Source: Pseudoxanthomonas sp. CF125 (GTDB lineage Bacteria > Pseudomonadota > Gammaproteobacteria > Xanthomonadales > Xanthomonadaceae). From it: 64,000 nt of DNA. Shown in pieces: positions 7,692 through 16,523 of this stretch. The notes under the pieces are model-generated. The model was not told the DNA's origin and did not search any database. It saw only the letters and a program-made list of their open reading frames with translations. A program made the position numbers and the translations under genes. The first letter of the stretch is position 1. Each line of letters starts with the position of its first letter. The stretch lies in contig NZ_FNLD01000001.1 in NCBI RefSeq assembly GCF_900104085.1, positions 2,053,935 through 2,117,934 on the forward strand, in the 5' to 3' direction.

Positions 7692-9617
7692 TTACTTGCC
7701 GGCTTCCGTCTTGGCCAGCAACTCTTCGACCGATGCGGTGGTGATCGGGTGATAACCCGGACGCGCCTTGGCGAAGACTTGCTTGGCGAAGGCCAGGCCC
7801 TCGGGCGTCTTCACCAGTTCTTCGTAGATCGGCATGATCAGCTTGCGGCGACCCACGCGTTCCAGGAACGCGCCGATCGCCGGTTGCGCTTCGGCATAAC
7901 CGCTGCGCACGGCCAGCGGATACCAGCGCATGGCGATCTCGCCGTTCTGGGTGCCGGTGAACTTGTAGGCCTCGTCCAGCTGCTTCAACTGCTCGGCGCC
8001 GAGCTTTTCGCCCAGACCGCCGATGAAATGCACCCACTGCTGGGTGGTCCAGACGGAGGTGATCTGCGCATTCGGCAGGGTCTTGCTGCCCAGCCAGGCG
8101 ATACGCGCGGTATCGACGATGGCGAAGCCGCGCGACTGCGCTTTCGGCGCGAAATCCGGAATGCCCGGCTCATTGAGCCAGGTGTTCAGCTCGGCATCGG
8201 TGACCGCGCTGGGATTCTTCGGCAACAGGTTCTTGCGCAGGTAATCGACGAACTGGTCGCTGTTGACGCTCTGGAACGCGTGGTCGGTGAACCAGCCGCG
8301 CAGGAACGGATCGAATACTTCGCGGCCGAAACGCTGCTCCAGGAACTGCAGGAACCAGGCGCCCTTGTTGTACGGAATACCGGACAAGGCCTCATCCGGA
8401 TCGCGGCCGGTCAGCGGCGCCAGCACCAGCAGCTGATCGGCGGGCGCGGCGCTCTTGATCTCCGTGGCCAGGTCGGCCTGGTCGATCTGGCGTTCCATCT
8501 CCGCCGCTTCCTGCCCGTACACCGCCTCGGTGATGCGCGACTGCACGTAGGTGGTGAAGCCTTCGTTCAACCACATGTCCTTGGAGCTGGCGTTGGTCAC
8601 CAGGTTGCCGGACCAGCTGTGCGCCAGCTCGTGCGCGATCAGCGACACCAGCGACTTGTCGCCGACGATGACGGTGGGCGTGACGAAGGTCAGGCGCGGG
8701 TTCTCCATGCCGCCGAACGGGAACGACGGCGGCAGCACCAGCATGTCGTAACGACCCCACTGATAAGGGCCGTACAGCGCCTCGGTGGTGGCGATCATCT
8801 TCTCGGTGTCTTCGAATTCCTTGGCCGCTTTGTCGACCATGGCCGGCTCGGCCCACACGCCGCTACGTGCGGAGATGGGCTTGAACACCAGGTCGCCCGC
8901 GGCGATGGCCAGCAGATACGAAGGAATGGGGTTGGGCATCTTGAAGCTGTAGTCGCCATCGCGCGGCGCGGCCGGGTCGTTGTCGGCGCTCATCAGCACC
9001 ATCACGTCGGGGCGGCTGGTGACGTGCGCGCTATAGGTGAAGCGCACGCTGGGCGTGTCCTGCAGCGGCACCCAGCTGCGCGCGTGGATGGCCTGCGACT
9101 GGCTGAACATGAAGGGCAGCTTCTTGCCTTCGGTCATCGACGGTTCCAGCCATTGCAGGCCGGAAGCTTCAGGCGAGGTCTGATAGGCGATGCGCACGCT
9201 GGGGTTGCGCGCCGGGGTTTCGATGGTCAGCTTGCTGCCGAAGATCTTGTCGTTGGCGGCCAGTTCGTATTTCAGCGGCGTCCAGTTGCCCTTGCCGTCA
9301 TCGCCTTCCACCTTGGACAAGGTCAGTGCGCGCGTATCCAGCACCAGTTGGGTGGCGGTTTTGTCTTTCCAATTCAGCTTGTAGGTAGCGGTACCGCCGA
9401 TGGTCTTCTTGTCGAAATCGACGGCCAGATCCAGCGCCAGATCGGTGATGACGACCTTGCCGGGCTCGGCATAGGAGCTTTCGTCCTGGCTGCGGTCCAC
9501 TTTCACGACGGTAGGCTTGGGTTTGGCGGGAGCGGCTTCGGGGGCGGGGGCGGCTTCGCGGGAACAACCGGCCGCCATCATGGCGGCGCAGGACAGCAAC
9601 AGGAAGGTGGAACGCAT
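7692..9617 (-). CDS. M1-family zinc aminopeptidase, lipoprotein
   Basis: Zinc metallopeptidase of family M1, close in layout to leukotriene-A4-hydrolase/cold-active aminopeptidase relatives. The ATG at 9617 starts a lipoprotein signal with lipobox MAAGC, so the enzyme is predicted to be membrane-attached in the periplasm; the frame stays open upstream, but that part has no family character. The exopeptidase motif GGMEN lies near residue 302. The zinc site HELAHSW near residue 329 is followed by the third ligand in WLNEGF after the usual 18-residue spacing. The length of 641 residues suits the family. It removes N-terminal residues from peptides; specificity is not evident. First gene of an operon with a hydrolase and a lipoprotein. 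Confidence 0.93.
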   Translation of the reverse strand: MRSTFLLLSCAAMMAAGCSREAAPAPEAAPAKPKPTVVKVDRSQDESSYAEPGKVVITDLALDLAVDFDKKTIGGTATYKLNWKDKTATQLVLDTRALTLSKVEGDDGKGNWTPLKYELAANDKIFGSKLTIETPARNPSVRIAYQTSPEASGLQWLEPSMTEGKKLPFMFSQSQAIHARSWVPLQDTPSVRFTYSAHVTSRPDVMVLMSADNDPAAPRDGDYSFKMPNPIPSYLLAIAAGDLVFKPISARSGVWAEPAMVDKAAKEFEDTEKMIATTEALYGPYQWGRYDMLVLPPSFPFGGMENPRLTFVTPTVIVGDKSLVSLIAHELAHSWSGNLVTNASSKDMWLNEGFTTYVQSRITEAVYGQEAAEMERQIDQADLATEIKSAAPADQLLVLAPLTGRDPDEALSGIPYNKGAWFLQFLEQRFGREVFDPFLRGWFTDHAFQSVNSDQFVDYLRKNLLPKNPSAVTDAELNTWLNEPGIPDFAPKAQSRGFAIVDTARIAWLGSKTLPNAQITSVWTTQQWVHFIGGLGEKLGAEQLKQLDEAYKFTGTQNGEIAMRWYPLAVRSGYAEAQPAIGAFLERVGRRKLIMPIYEELVKTPEGLAFAKQVFAKARPGYHPITTASVEELLAKTEAGK

Positions 9618-9720
9618 CAGTAAATCCAGGGTCAGGGGATGGCCTAGTTTACCCCGCTCGCAGGTAGGGTTCCTGGCCACGTACAGGCCCCAACGCATGC
9701 GGGAACGGCAAAGTGCGAGC

Positions 9721-9839
9721 GGCGTCCTGTGGGAGCGGCGTCCCGCCGCGAGCTTTCGACCTATGAACCGCGTAAGAAGGCTTGAGCCCAATCTTGAAAG
9801 CTCAAAGCTCGCGGCGGGACGCCGCCCCCACAGGACGCC
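9721..9839. repeat. REP-like palindrome upstream of the M1 peptidase gene
   Basis: Perfect outer arms GGCGTCCTGTGGG / CCCACAGGACGCC continue into GCGGCGTCCCGCCGCGAGCTTT / AAAGCTCGCGGCGGGACGCCGC around a spacer of about 35 bp. It belongs to the same sequence family as the palindrome at 5037-5114. It occupies most of the 275-bp gap between the DUF1080 gene and the M1 peptidase gene; nothing else is seen in that gap. Confidence 0.75.
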
Positions 9840-9892
9840 TCTCCCACAGGCTCTCCTTTTACTGAACCCTGCTCCAGCGGATGCCGCTCCGC

Positions 9893-10663
9893 TTAGATCT
9901 CTCTTATCCAAATATTCCTGAAGCTGATGGGCTCACTCGGATCTCCGTGATCCTGAAGCTTGATGGGTGCCGGACCATGCTTCTTGTAAAACGGTTTACC
10001 GATATAAACGGTAACGCCTTGCAGCTCGACATTGTTCTGCACCAGCACCCCGTTGAGGAACGCCGTCACCCTTGCCGGACTCTTCAGCGACCCATCGTCG
10101 TTGAACCTGGGAGCGGTCCAGACCACATCGTAGGCCTGCCATTCCCCGGGCCTTCTATTGGCATTGACCAGCGGAACATGCTGCTTGTAGATCGCGCCTG
10201 CCTGGCCGTTGGAATAGGTCCTGTTGTTGTAGGAATCCAGGATCTGGATTTCGTAACCTTCGTCACCAGGGCCGGTGGAAGCAAGGAACAAGCCACTGTT
10301 CCCGCGCGCCTGCCCTTCGCCGCTGATGTTCCCGGGGATTCGCCATTCGAGATGCAACTGGTAGTCGGTGAACGAGCGCTTGGTGCGGATGTTTCCGGTG
10401 CCTTTCTTCACCGTGACCGCGCCGCCAGAAACCGTCCATTGCGCAGGAGCATTCGCATCGGCGGCCGACGCCCATTCATCCAGGTTCGTCCCATCGAACA
10501 GAACGATGGCATCGGCCGGCGGCGCCGTATTGCCGGCCGCGGCGGGCGTTACGACTTCGGGTTCGGGCTGCCAGACCTCGGTGGCTTTCGGGTCTTTGCT
10601 TTCCTGGGCCGATGCTGCGTTCATGGAGAGAATGACGAAAGCGATAGCCGGAAGTTTTCCCAT
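9893..10663 (-). CDS. Secreted DUF1080 (3-keto-disaccharide hydrolase-type) protein
   Basis: Predicted secreted protein with a jelly-roll (concanavalin-like) DUF1080 domain. Some members of this Pfam family hydrolyse 3-keto-glycosides, but many are untested. An N-terminal signal peptide (LPAIAFVILSMNAASAQ) ends at Ala-Gln near residue 20. Family motifs follow: VLFDGTNLDEW, the YQLHLEWRIP strand, GNSGLFL, YEIQILDSY and the C-terminal PIKLQDHGDPSEPISFRNIWI. The length of 256 residues fits a single domain. It follows ubiE by 28 nt in the same direction, so it may be cotranscribed, though a functional link is not obvious. Confidence 0.85.
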   Translation of the reverse strand: MGKLPAIAFVILSMNAASAQESKDPKATEVWQPEPEVVTPAAAGNTAPPADAIVLFDGTNLDEWASAADANAPAQWTVSGGAVTVKKGTGNIRTKRSFTDYQLHLEWRIPGNISGEGQARGNSGLFLASTGPGDEGYEIQILDSYNNRTYSNGQAGAIYKQHVPLVNANRRPGEWQAYDVVWTAPRFNDDGSLKSPARVTAFLNGVLVQNNVELQGVTVYIGKPFYKKHGPAPIKLQDHGDPSEPISFRNIWIREI

Positions 10664-10691
10664 TTTTTCTGCCTGCGAGGAGTCGCCTGTA

Positions 10692-11468
10692 TCAGACCTT
10701 GTAACCCGTATGCACCGCCACGATGCCGGCGGACAGATTCTTGTAGCTGCAGCGCTCGAAACCGGCTTCCTGCATCATCGTCTTCAGTTCTTCCTGCGGC
10801 GGATGCTTGCGGATGCTTTCGGCCAGGTATTGATAGCTGCCGGCGTCCTTGGCGAACAACTGGCCCAGCCTGGGCAGGATCTTGAACGAGTGGAAATCGT
10901 AGACCGGCTTGAACCAGTCCACCGTCACTTCCGAGAATTCCAGCACCCGCGCCTGCCCGCCGACCTTGAGCACGCGGAACATCTCGCGCAGGCCGGCGTC
11001 CTTGTCAGTGACGTTGCGCAGGCCGAAAGCGATGGTGACCAGGTCGAAGCTGTTGTCGGGAAACGGCAACGCTTCGGCATTGCACTGCACGTAGTCCAGC
11101 CCGGCGACCAGGCCGCGGTTGGTCATGCGGTCTCGGCCGACCGAAAGCATGCCGGCGTTGATGTCGCCCAGCACCACGCGTCCATCAGAGTCGGCGCCTT
11201 CCGGACCCACCCGGTCCTTCAGCAACGCCGCGATATCGCCGGTGCCGCCAGCCAGGTCCAGTACCCGGTCGCCGCGCTTGACCTGCGCGGTGCCGACGAA
11301 ATAGCGCTTCCACACCCGGTGCACGCCCAGGCTCATCAGGTCGTTCATCAGGTCGTAGTTGCCCGCGACCGAAGAGAACACTTCGCCGACCAGCTTCTGC
11401 TTGTCCTTGGCGGCGACGTCCTTGAAGCCGAAATGGGTGGTGCCGGATTTGTAGGGGGATTCGCTCAT
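10692..11468 (-). CDS. ubiE: Ubiquinone/menaquinone biosynthesis C-methyltransferase UbiE
   Basis: SAM-dependent methyltransferase that C-methylates the benzoquinol ring in ubiquinone synthesis (and demethylmenaquinol where present). The 258 residues carry the N-terminal HFGFKDVAAKDKQKLV segment, the UbiE signature YDLMNDLMSLGVHRVWK, the SAM-binding loop VLDLAGGTGDIA and the second signature LRNVTDKDAGLREMFRVLKVGG. The C-terminus YKNLSAGIVAVHTGYKV is typical. Cytoplasmic enzyme, expected to be essential for aerobic respiration. The downstream DUF1080 gene is unrelated in function. Confidence 0.97.
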   Translation of the reverse strand: MSESPYKSGTTHFGFKDVAAKDKQKLVGEVFSSVAGNYDLMNDLMSLGVHRVWKRYFVGTAQVKRGDRVLDLAGGTGDIAALLKDRVGPEGADSDGRVVLGDINAGMLSVGRDRMTNRGLVAGLDYVQCNAEALPFPDNSFDLVTIAFGLRNVTDKDAGLREMFRVLKVGGQARVLEFSEVTVDWFKPVYDFHSFKILPRLGQLFAKDAGSYQYLAESIRKHPPQEELKTMMQEAGFERCSYKNLSAGIVAVHTGYKV

Positions 11469-11577
11469 GCCGCGATTATCGCACTACAGGCGCGGAGGTC
11501 GCCCGCGAACCGTCCATTCGGTGCGGAAAGAACCGCGCACGCCCGGCGGCGCACGCGCCAAAGCCCCTTGAGATCGG

Positions 11578-13176
11578 CTATTTGATGCGCCCGCCGCATT
11601 GCTTCTGCGTGGAGACCCCACGTCCTGTCGCGCAATCGCCTGCCTGGCGGGGCTTGCGGCTCGCCGGGGTCGACAGCAGCGCCGGCTGCGAGGCGCTGGC
11701 GGTGCCGCCGGTCGAGCGGCGCACCGGTGCGGGACCGCCCATGTAGCGCGGCTGTGGCCCCAGCGACACCACGAAGCCTGTCGCGGTTTCCGACTCCACC
11801 GTGACCCAATAGGCGTTGTAGGGCGACACCCAGGTTTCCCCCACCTTGAACATCGACTCCTCGTTGTTCGAAACATTGGCCGGGGGCACGGCAGCATCGA
11901 TGCTGTAAGCCATGTCGCCATTGACGACGCGATGGATGATGACCGCGTTTCCGGCCAGGTTGGCTTCATAGGCGCCGGTGCGCTTGCGCGCCTCCAATGT
12001 GTACAGGACCCCGGCTTCCTGCGGAATGGTGAACACGACCATCTGCGTGTTCAGCGAACCCGCCAGACTGGCCGCGTCCAGGTTGACTGTCACCCGTGGT
12101 CCGCCGGCCGCCACCGTCCGCTTGCGCGCCGCATCCACCCAGCCCAGGCGATCGCGCTGGTAGATGTTGATGTGCTTGGGCAGGGTGCCGTAGGTCGCAT
12201 TGGCGACGGCGTTGCGCCATCCATCGCTCATCACGTCCCAGGGATTGTCGTAGGGGTCGTCGTCGCCGTCGGAATTGTTCGAGTGCGGCAGGCCGTAGCC
12301 GTGGCCCATTTCATGCGCCAGCGGCGCCAGGTTGTTGAACGCCCAGGGCGGATTCCAGGTGTTGCGGATGCACCGGTTGGCGCCTTCCAGGGGACCGCAA
12401 GCGCCGCCGCCCCATGCAAAACCGTCCAGGTCGCCATTGAACATCATGTTGATGCCCTGAACCGCATTGAAATTCACCACCGGATCGGCCGCGGCCGCGC
12501 AGTCCTCGAACAGCTTGTCCAGGTCGGCTTTTCCATCGCCTTCGCCAGTGATGTAGTACGAACGCGGCTGGGGCAAGGTGAACCAGCCATAGGCGTCGCT
12601 GCCCGCGAGGGTTACTTTTCCGTACGACACCTCTGGCCAGTAATGGCCCAGCTGGCCGGCCAGCGTGCCGTACTGGCCGCGGAAAAACTCCACCGTCTTC
12701 TGCTCGGTAGCGATGTCGGAAAATTTGCAGGCCACCGTCACCCAGCGCGTGGTGCCCGCGACCGCCTTGGCCACCGGACCGGTCTTCAGCGGAACCGCCG
12801 GGTCGTAACTCTGGCCAAGATTGTCGGCCGGAACGATGGCTTCGACTTTCCCGCGCGCCGCACGGCGGGGATCGGTGCCGAAATCGACCGCCACCCGGCG
12901 GTTGGCCAGCGCATACAGATCGCCGGCGGCAATGCGCGCCTGCGCCGGGTCCAGCGCCTGGCGCTTGCCGTCGTCGGTCACCAGAGCGACCCGGAGTTTG
13001 CCGGTTCGCTTCGCCTGACCGTCATCTCCACGTGGGTCGCCCCATTGCAGTTGCAGCTGTCCTTGGACGATCTGGGCCCGGGCCTGCAAAGCGCCCATCA
13101 TCAGCACCGCTCCCAGACCGCACGCCAGCATGGCCCGCATGCCGAGCGTGAGCGATGCGCTTTTCCCTATTGCCAC
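11578..13176 (-). CDS. Secreted metzincin-like zinc metalloprotease
   Basis: Predicted secreted protease. I start it at the GTG at 13176 because AGGGGG lies about 6 nt upstream; an ATG at 13140 would still leave a signal peptide (CGLGAVLMMGALQARAQ). Near residue 292 is the complete metzincin zinc motif HEMGHGYGLPH, and about 20 residues later WDVMSDG supplies the Met-turn. Family M6-type or a related group is likely, but I cannot assign it firmly. Several Cys (CGPLEGANRC, CKFSD) suggest disulfides. The C-terminal tail is basic and Pro/Ser-rich (RKPRQAGDCATGRGVSTQKQC), different from the catalytic part. It is followed by a 109-bp gap before ubiE. Confidence 0.85.
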   Translation of the reverse strand: MAIGKSASLTLGMRAMLACGLGAVLMMGALQARAQIVQGQLQLQWGDPRGDDGQAKRTGKLRVALVTDDGKRQALDPAQARIAAGDLYALANRRVAVDFGTDPRRAARGKVEAIVPADNLGQSYDPAVPLKTGPVAKAVAGTTRWVTVACKFSDIATEQKTVEFFRGQYGTLAGQLGHYWPEVSYGKVTLAGSDAYGWFTLPQPRSYYITGEGDGKADLDKLFEDCAAAADPVVNFNAVQGINMMFNGDLDGFAWGGGACGPLEGANRCIRNTWNPPWAFNNLAPLAHEMGHGYGLPHSNNSDGDDDPYDNPWDVMSDGWRNAVANATYGTLPKHINIYQRDRLGWVDAARKRTVAAGGPRVTVNLDAASLAGSLNTQMVVFTIPQEAGVLYTLEARKRTGAYEANLAGNAVIIHRVVNGDMAYSIDAAVPPANVSNNEESMFKVGETWVSPYNAYWVTVESETATGFVVSLGPQPRYMGGPAPVRRSTGGTASASQPALLSTPASRKPRQAGDCATGRGVSTQKQCGGRIK

Positions 13177-13333
13177 GTCAGCCCCCTGATCTTTGCGGAA
13201 GCAACCCTACGCCTCCGATTCCCGCCCTTACTAGATAGACGACAAGCACCGGCGCTGGGGTGACCCAGGCCGCATTTCCCGAATCGCCTGCGCACGTGGC
13301 AACATCCTACCGCGCCGCCCCTTCCGGATTTGC

Positions 13334-13786
13334 ATGGACACCATCGACTACCGCTCCCTGCTGGAAACCGCTGTCGCCGAGGCCCGCCGGGGCCTGGCCG
13401 AAGGCGGCATCCCCATCGGCGCGGCTCTTTTCCACAACGACGGCAGACTGCTGGGTTGCGGCCACAATCGGCGCATTCAGGAAAACGATCCTTCGGTCCA
13501 CGGCGAAACCGACGCCTTCCGCAAAGCCGGCCGCCAGCGCCGCTACCGCGACACCATCATGGTCACCACCCTGGCGCCCTGCTGGTACTGCAGCGGCCTG
13601 GTCCGGCAGTTCAACATCGGCACGGTGGTGGTGGGCGAGTCGGTCAACTTCGGCGGCGGCATCGATTGGCTGCGCGAGAACGGGGTCAAGGTCGTCGATC
13701 TGCACGACGAGGAATGCATCAGCATGCTGGGCGATTACATCGCGGCCAATCCGGAAGTGTGGAACGAGGATATCGGCGAGGATTGA
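13334..13786 (+). CDS. Cytosine deaminase, yeast FCY1-like (CDA superfamily)
   Basis: Zinc-dependent deaminase of the small cytidine-deaminase-like superfamily, predicted to convert cytosine to uracil for salvage. The 150 residues contain the zinc-ligand/proton-shuttle motif VHGETDAF (HxE) and the second zinc motif LAPCWYC (PCxxC). The VGESVNFGGG stretch and the C-terminal end PEVWNEDIGED correspond closely, from memory, to yeast Fcy1 (VGENVNF..., PQDWFEDIGE). This suggests free-base cytosine deaminase rather than the larger bacterial amidohydrolase CodA or a tRNA adenosine deaminase. The ribosome site is weak. It lies upstream of an OsmC gene in the same direction. Confidence 0.85.
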   Translation: MDTIDYRSLLETAVAEARRGLAEGGIPIGAALFHNDGRLLGCGHNRRIQENDPSVHGETDAFRKAGRQRRYRDTIMVTTLAPCWYCSGLVRQFNIGTVVVGESVNFGGGIDWLRENGVKVVDLHDEECISMLGDYIAANPEVWNEDIGED

Positions 13787-13834
13787 ACTTGGTCGGCGAG
13801 TAAGATCGCACTCTCAACTCTGTCGAGCGACGCC

Positions 13835-14284
13835 ATGTCCGAACATAAGACCACTATCCAATGGAAACGCGACGGCAAGCCCTTCACCCCGGATGGCTAC
13901 AGCCGCGACCATGAATGGAATTTCGAACGCGGGCAACGTCTCACCGGCTCCGCGGCACCGGCCTACCTGGGCAGCGCGCACGGCGTGGACCCGGAGGAAG
14001 CTTTGGTGGTGGCGCTGTCGTCGTGCCACATGCTGACCCTGCTGGCGATCGCCGCCAAGAAGGGCTGGGTCATCGACAGTTACGCCGATGAGGCCGTAGG
14101 CACGCTGGGCAAGAACGATGCCGGCAGGATCGCCCTGACCGGCGTCACCCTGCGGCCCAAGATCGTGTTCGCCGAAGGCAGCGCGCCCGATGCCGAAGGA
14201 CTGCAACGCCTGCACCATTCGGCGCACGAGCATTGCTTCATCGCCAATTCGGTGAAGACCGAGGTCACCATCGAACCGCAATGA
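13835..14284 (+). CDS. OsmC-family peroxiredoxin-like protein
   Basis: OsmC/Ohr-fold protein (149 residues). Members reduce organic hydroperoxides using two conserved cysteines, and both are present here: one in LSSCHMLTLLAIAAKK near residue 68 and one in AHEHCFIANSVKTEV near residue 134. The N-terminal region with FTPDGYSRDHEWNF, an acidic-aromatic stretch, and AHGVDPEEALVVAL match the YhfA/OsmC-like subgroup rather than classical Ohr. Cytoplasmic. It follows the deaminase after 48 nt, and a GTAG palindrome comes immediately after its stop. Confidence 0.88.
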   Translation: MSEHKTTIQWKRDGKPFTPDGYSRDHEWNFERGQRLTGSAAPAYLGSAHGVDPEEALVVALSSCHMLTLLAIAAKKGWVIDSYADEAVGTLGKNDAGRIALTGVTLRPKIVFAEGSAPDAEGLQRLHHSAHEHCFIANSVKTEVTIEPQ

Positions 14285-14291
14285 CCCGGAT

Positions 14292-14360
14292 TTGTAGGAG
14301 CGGGCCCTGCCCGCGACGCTGTTGGTGGTAATGCGTCGCGGGCAGGGCCCGCTCCTACAA
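14292..14360. repeat. GTAG-type REP palindrome
   Basis: Perfect inverted repeat TTGTAGGAGCGGGCCCTGCC / GGCAGGGCCCGCTCCTACAA with a 13-bp loop. It sits between the convergent osmC-type and hslU genes, 6 bp from the hslU stop, so it may act as a bidirectional terminator. It belongs to the family with terminal GTAG described in Stenotrophomonas/Xanthomonas (SMAG/GTAG REPs). Confidence 0.85.
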
Positions 14361-14365
14361 GGGAC

Positions 14366-15727
14366 TCAGAGAATGTAGCGGCTCAGGTCGGGGTCTTGCA
14401 CCAGTTCGCCCAGATGCGCGTCGACATAGGCGCGGTCGATGCTGACTTTCTGCCCATCGCGGTCGGGGGCTTCGTAACTCAAGGTATCGAGCAGCCGTTC
14501 CAGCACGGTGTGCAGGCGGCGCGCACCGATGTTCTCCTGGCGCTCGTTGACCTGCGCAGCGATCTCCGCGAGGCGATCGACGGCATCGGTGGTGAATTCC
14601 ACGGTCACGCCCTCGGTCAGCAACAGCGCCTCGTACTGGCGGGTCAACGCGGCCTTGGGTTCGGTGAGGATGCGTACGAAATCGTCCTTGGACAACGCCG
14701 AGAGCTCCACGCGGATGGGGAAGCGGCCCTGCAGTTCGGGAATCAGATCGCTGGGCTTGGCCAGATGGAACGCGCCGGAGGCGATGAACAGGATATGGTC
14801 GGTCTTGACCGTGCCGTACTTGGTGCTGACGTTGGAACCTTCAACCAGCGGCAGCAGGTCGCGCTGCACGCCTTCGCGGCTTACGTCGCCGCCGCTCATG
14901 TTGCCGCCGCGCTTGGCGACTTTGTCGATCTCGTCGATGAACACGATGCCGTTCTGTTCGCAGGCCTCGATGGCCGCGGTACGGATATCGTCTTCGTTGA
15001 CGAGCTTGGCTGCTTCCTCTTCCACCAGCTGGGGACGCGCGGCCTTGATGGTCAGCGTGCGCGTATGCGATTTGGCGCCGCCCATGCTGGAGAACATCTG
15101 CCGCAGCTGCTGGCCCATTTCCTCCATGCCCGGCGGAGTCATGATATCCATGCTGACGTTGGCCGAGAGTTCGAGTTCGATCTCGCGGTCGTCCAGCTCG
15201 CCGGCGCGCAGCATCTTGCGGAACTTGATGCGGGTATCGCCGTCGTGCGCCGAGGGTTCGTTGCGGGCGGCTTCGGCGTCGAAACCGATGCCGGCGCTAC
15301 GCCGCGGCAACAGCGCATCCAGGATGCGGTCTTCGGCACGCTCCTCGGCCTGGGTGCGTACGCGCACCTTGGCCTGTTCGCGGTACATCTTGACGGCAGT
15401 GTCGGCCAGGTCGCGCACGATCTGCTCCACGTCCTTGCCCACGTAGCCGACTTCGGTGAAACGGGTGGCTTCCACTTTCACGAACGGCGCGTTGGCCAGC
15501 GTGGCCAGCCGGCGTGCGATCTCGGTCTTGCCCACGCCGGTGGGGCCGATCATCAGGATATTCTTCGGCATCACCTCGTCGCGCAGGTCGGGCTGCAGCT
15601 GCATGCGCCGCCAGCGGTTGCGCAGGGCGATGGCCACCGCGCGCTTGGCGCCGTGCTGGCCGACGATGTGGCGGTCGAGTTCCTGCACGATCTCGCGCGG
15701 GGTCATGGTGGAGTTGTTGTCGTTCAT
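14366..15727 (-). CDS. hslU: ATP-dependent protease ATPase subunit HslU
   Basis: AAA+ unfoldase that feeds substrates to the HslV peptidase in the cytoplasm. I start it at the ATG at 15727 ([20 protein letters not shown]), giving 453 residues, normal for the family. Walker [10 protein letters not shown] lies at residues 61-69 and Walker B is GIVFIDEID. The pore-loop region [14 protein letters not shown], the sensor segment [11 protein letters not shown] and the family C-terminal signature [15 protein letters not shown] are all present. The intermediate I-domain is represented by the charged region around residues 110-240. hslV lies upstream on the same strand, with a GTAG palindrome in the 80-bp gap. 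Confidence 0.97.
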   Translation of the reverse strand: MNDNNSTMTPREIVQELDRHIVGQHGAKRAVAIALRNRWRRMQLQPDLRDEVMPKNILMIGPTGVGKTEIARRLATLANAPFVKVEATRFTEVGYVGKDVEQIVRDLADTAVKMYREQAKVRVRTQAEERAEDRILDALLPRRSAGIGFDAEAARNEPSAHDGDTRIKFRKMLRAGELDDREIELELSANVSMDIMTPPGMEEMGQQLRQMFSSMGGAKSHTRTLTIKAARPQLVEEEAAKLVNEDDIRTAAIEACEQNGIVFIDEIDKVAKRGGNMSGGDVSREGVQRDLLPLVEGSNVSTKYGTVKTDHILFIASGAFHLAKPSDLIPELQGRFPIRVELSALSKDDFVRILTEPKAALTRQYEALLLTEGVTVEFTTDAVDRLAEIAAQVNERQENIGARRLHTVLERLLDTLSYEAPDRDGQKVSIDRAYVDAHLGELVQDPDLSRYIL

Positions 15728-15739
15728 GGATAGGCTTTT

Positions 15740-15805
15740 CGTAGGAGCGACGTAAGTCGCGAATGGAAACGGCACGGATCGGTCGCGACTCACGTCGCTC
15801 CTACG
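15740..15805. repeat. GTAG-type REP palindrome between hslV and hslU
   Basis: Arms CGTAGGAGCGACGTAAGTCGCGA (15740-15762) and TCGCGACTCACGTCGCTCCTACG (15783-15805). It lies inside the hslVU transcription unit, so the transcript would fold here, possibly protecting or uncoupling the two messages (inference). Confidence 0.8.
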
Positions 15806-15808
15806 CGC

Positions 15809-16360
15809 TCACAATTCCTCTACCACCACGTTGCGGTTGGTGTAGATGCAGATATCGCCGGCGATGTTCAACGACTCTACCGCGATGGATTTGGCGTCCA
15901 TCTCGGTATGCGCCATCAACGCGCGCGCCGCCGACAAGGCGTAGGAGCCGCCGGAGCCGATGGCGATGATGCCGTCTTCCGGCTCGATCACATCCCCGGT
16001 GCCGCTGATGATCAGCGAGGTGTCCTTGTCGGCCACCGCCAGCAGCGCCTCGAGCTTGCCCAGACGGCGCTCGGTGCGCCAGTCCTTGGCCAGCTCTACC
16101 GCGGCGCGCTGCAGCTGGCCGTGTTTTTCGAGCTTGGCTTCGAACAGTTCGAACAGGGTGAACGCATCGGCCGCAGCACCGGCGAAACCGGCCAGCACCT
16201 GGCCGTCGCGGCCCAGCCTGCGCACCTTGCGCGCATTGCCTTTCATCACCGTATTGCCCAGCGTGACCTGGCCGTCGCCGGCCACGGCGACGCGGCCGTT
16301 GCGCCGCACCGACAGGATGGTGGTGGCGTGGAAAACATTGGGGTTCTGACTGGGGTCCAT
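15809..16360 (-). CDS. hslV: ATP-dependent protease peptidase subunit HslV
   Basis: Threonine peptidase related to proteasome beta subunits; it forms a double hexamer capped by HslU. The ATG at 16360 is preceded by GGAGG at 5 nt. A 12-residue leader ([12 protein letters not shown]) precedes the mature N-terminal Thr of [20 protein letters not shown], which is the nucleophile; the leader is longer than the single Met of E. coli but usual in this group. The Lys of the active site lies in NARKVRRL. The length is 183 residues. The family end [15 protein letters not shown] is intact. Confidence 0.97.
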   Translation of the reverse strand: MDPSQNPNVFHATTILSVRRNGRVAVAGDGQVTLGNTVMKGNARKVRRLGRDGQVLAGFAGAAADAFTLFELFEAKLEKHGQLQRAAVELAKDWRTERRLGKLEALLAVADKDTSLIISGTGDVIEPEDGIIAIGSGGSYALSAARALMAHTEMDAKSIAVESLNIAGDICIYTNRNVVVEEL

Positions 16361-16434
16361 GCGGCCTCCGAAGTGGTAACTAGGAGGTGGGGACGGCCTG
16401 GGCGGGTTCAAGCATGACCAATGGCAGATAGTCC

Positions 16435-16517
16435 CCTGTAGGAGCGGGCCCTGCCCGCGACGCTCTTCTCCGCGTATCGGGAAAAAGAGCGTCGCGGGCA
16501 GGGCCCGCTCCTACAGG
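16435..16517. repeat. GTAG-type REP palindrome between xerC and hslV
   Basis: Perfect arms CCTGTAGGAGCGGGCCCTGC / GCAGGGCCCGCTCCTACAGG, extended by CCGCGACGCTCTT / AAGAGCGTCGCGG, around a loop of about 15 bp. Same family as 14292-14360. Confidence 0.85.
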
Positions 16518-16523
16518 AAGAGG

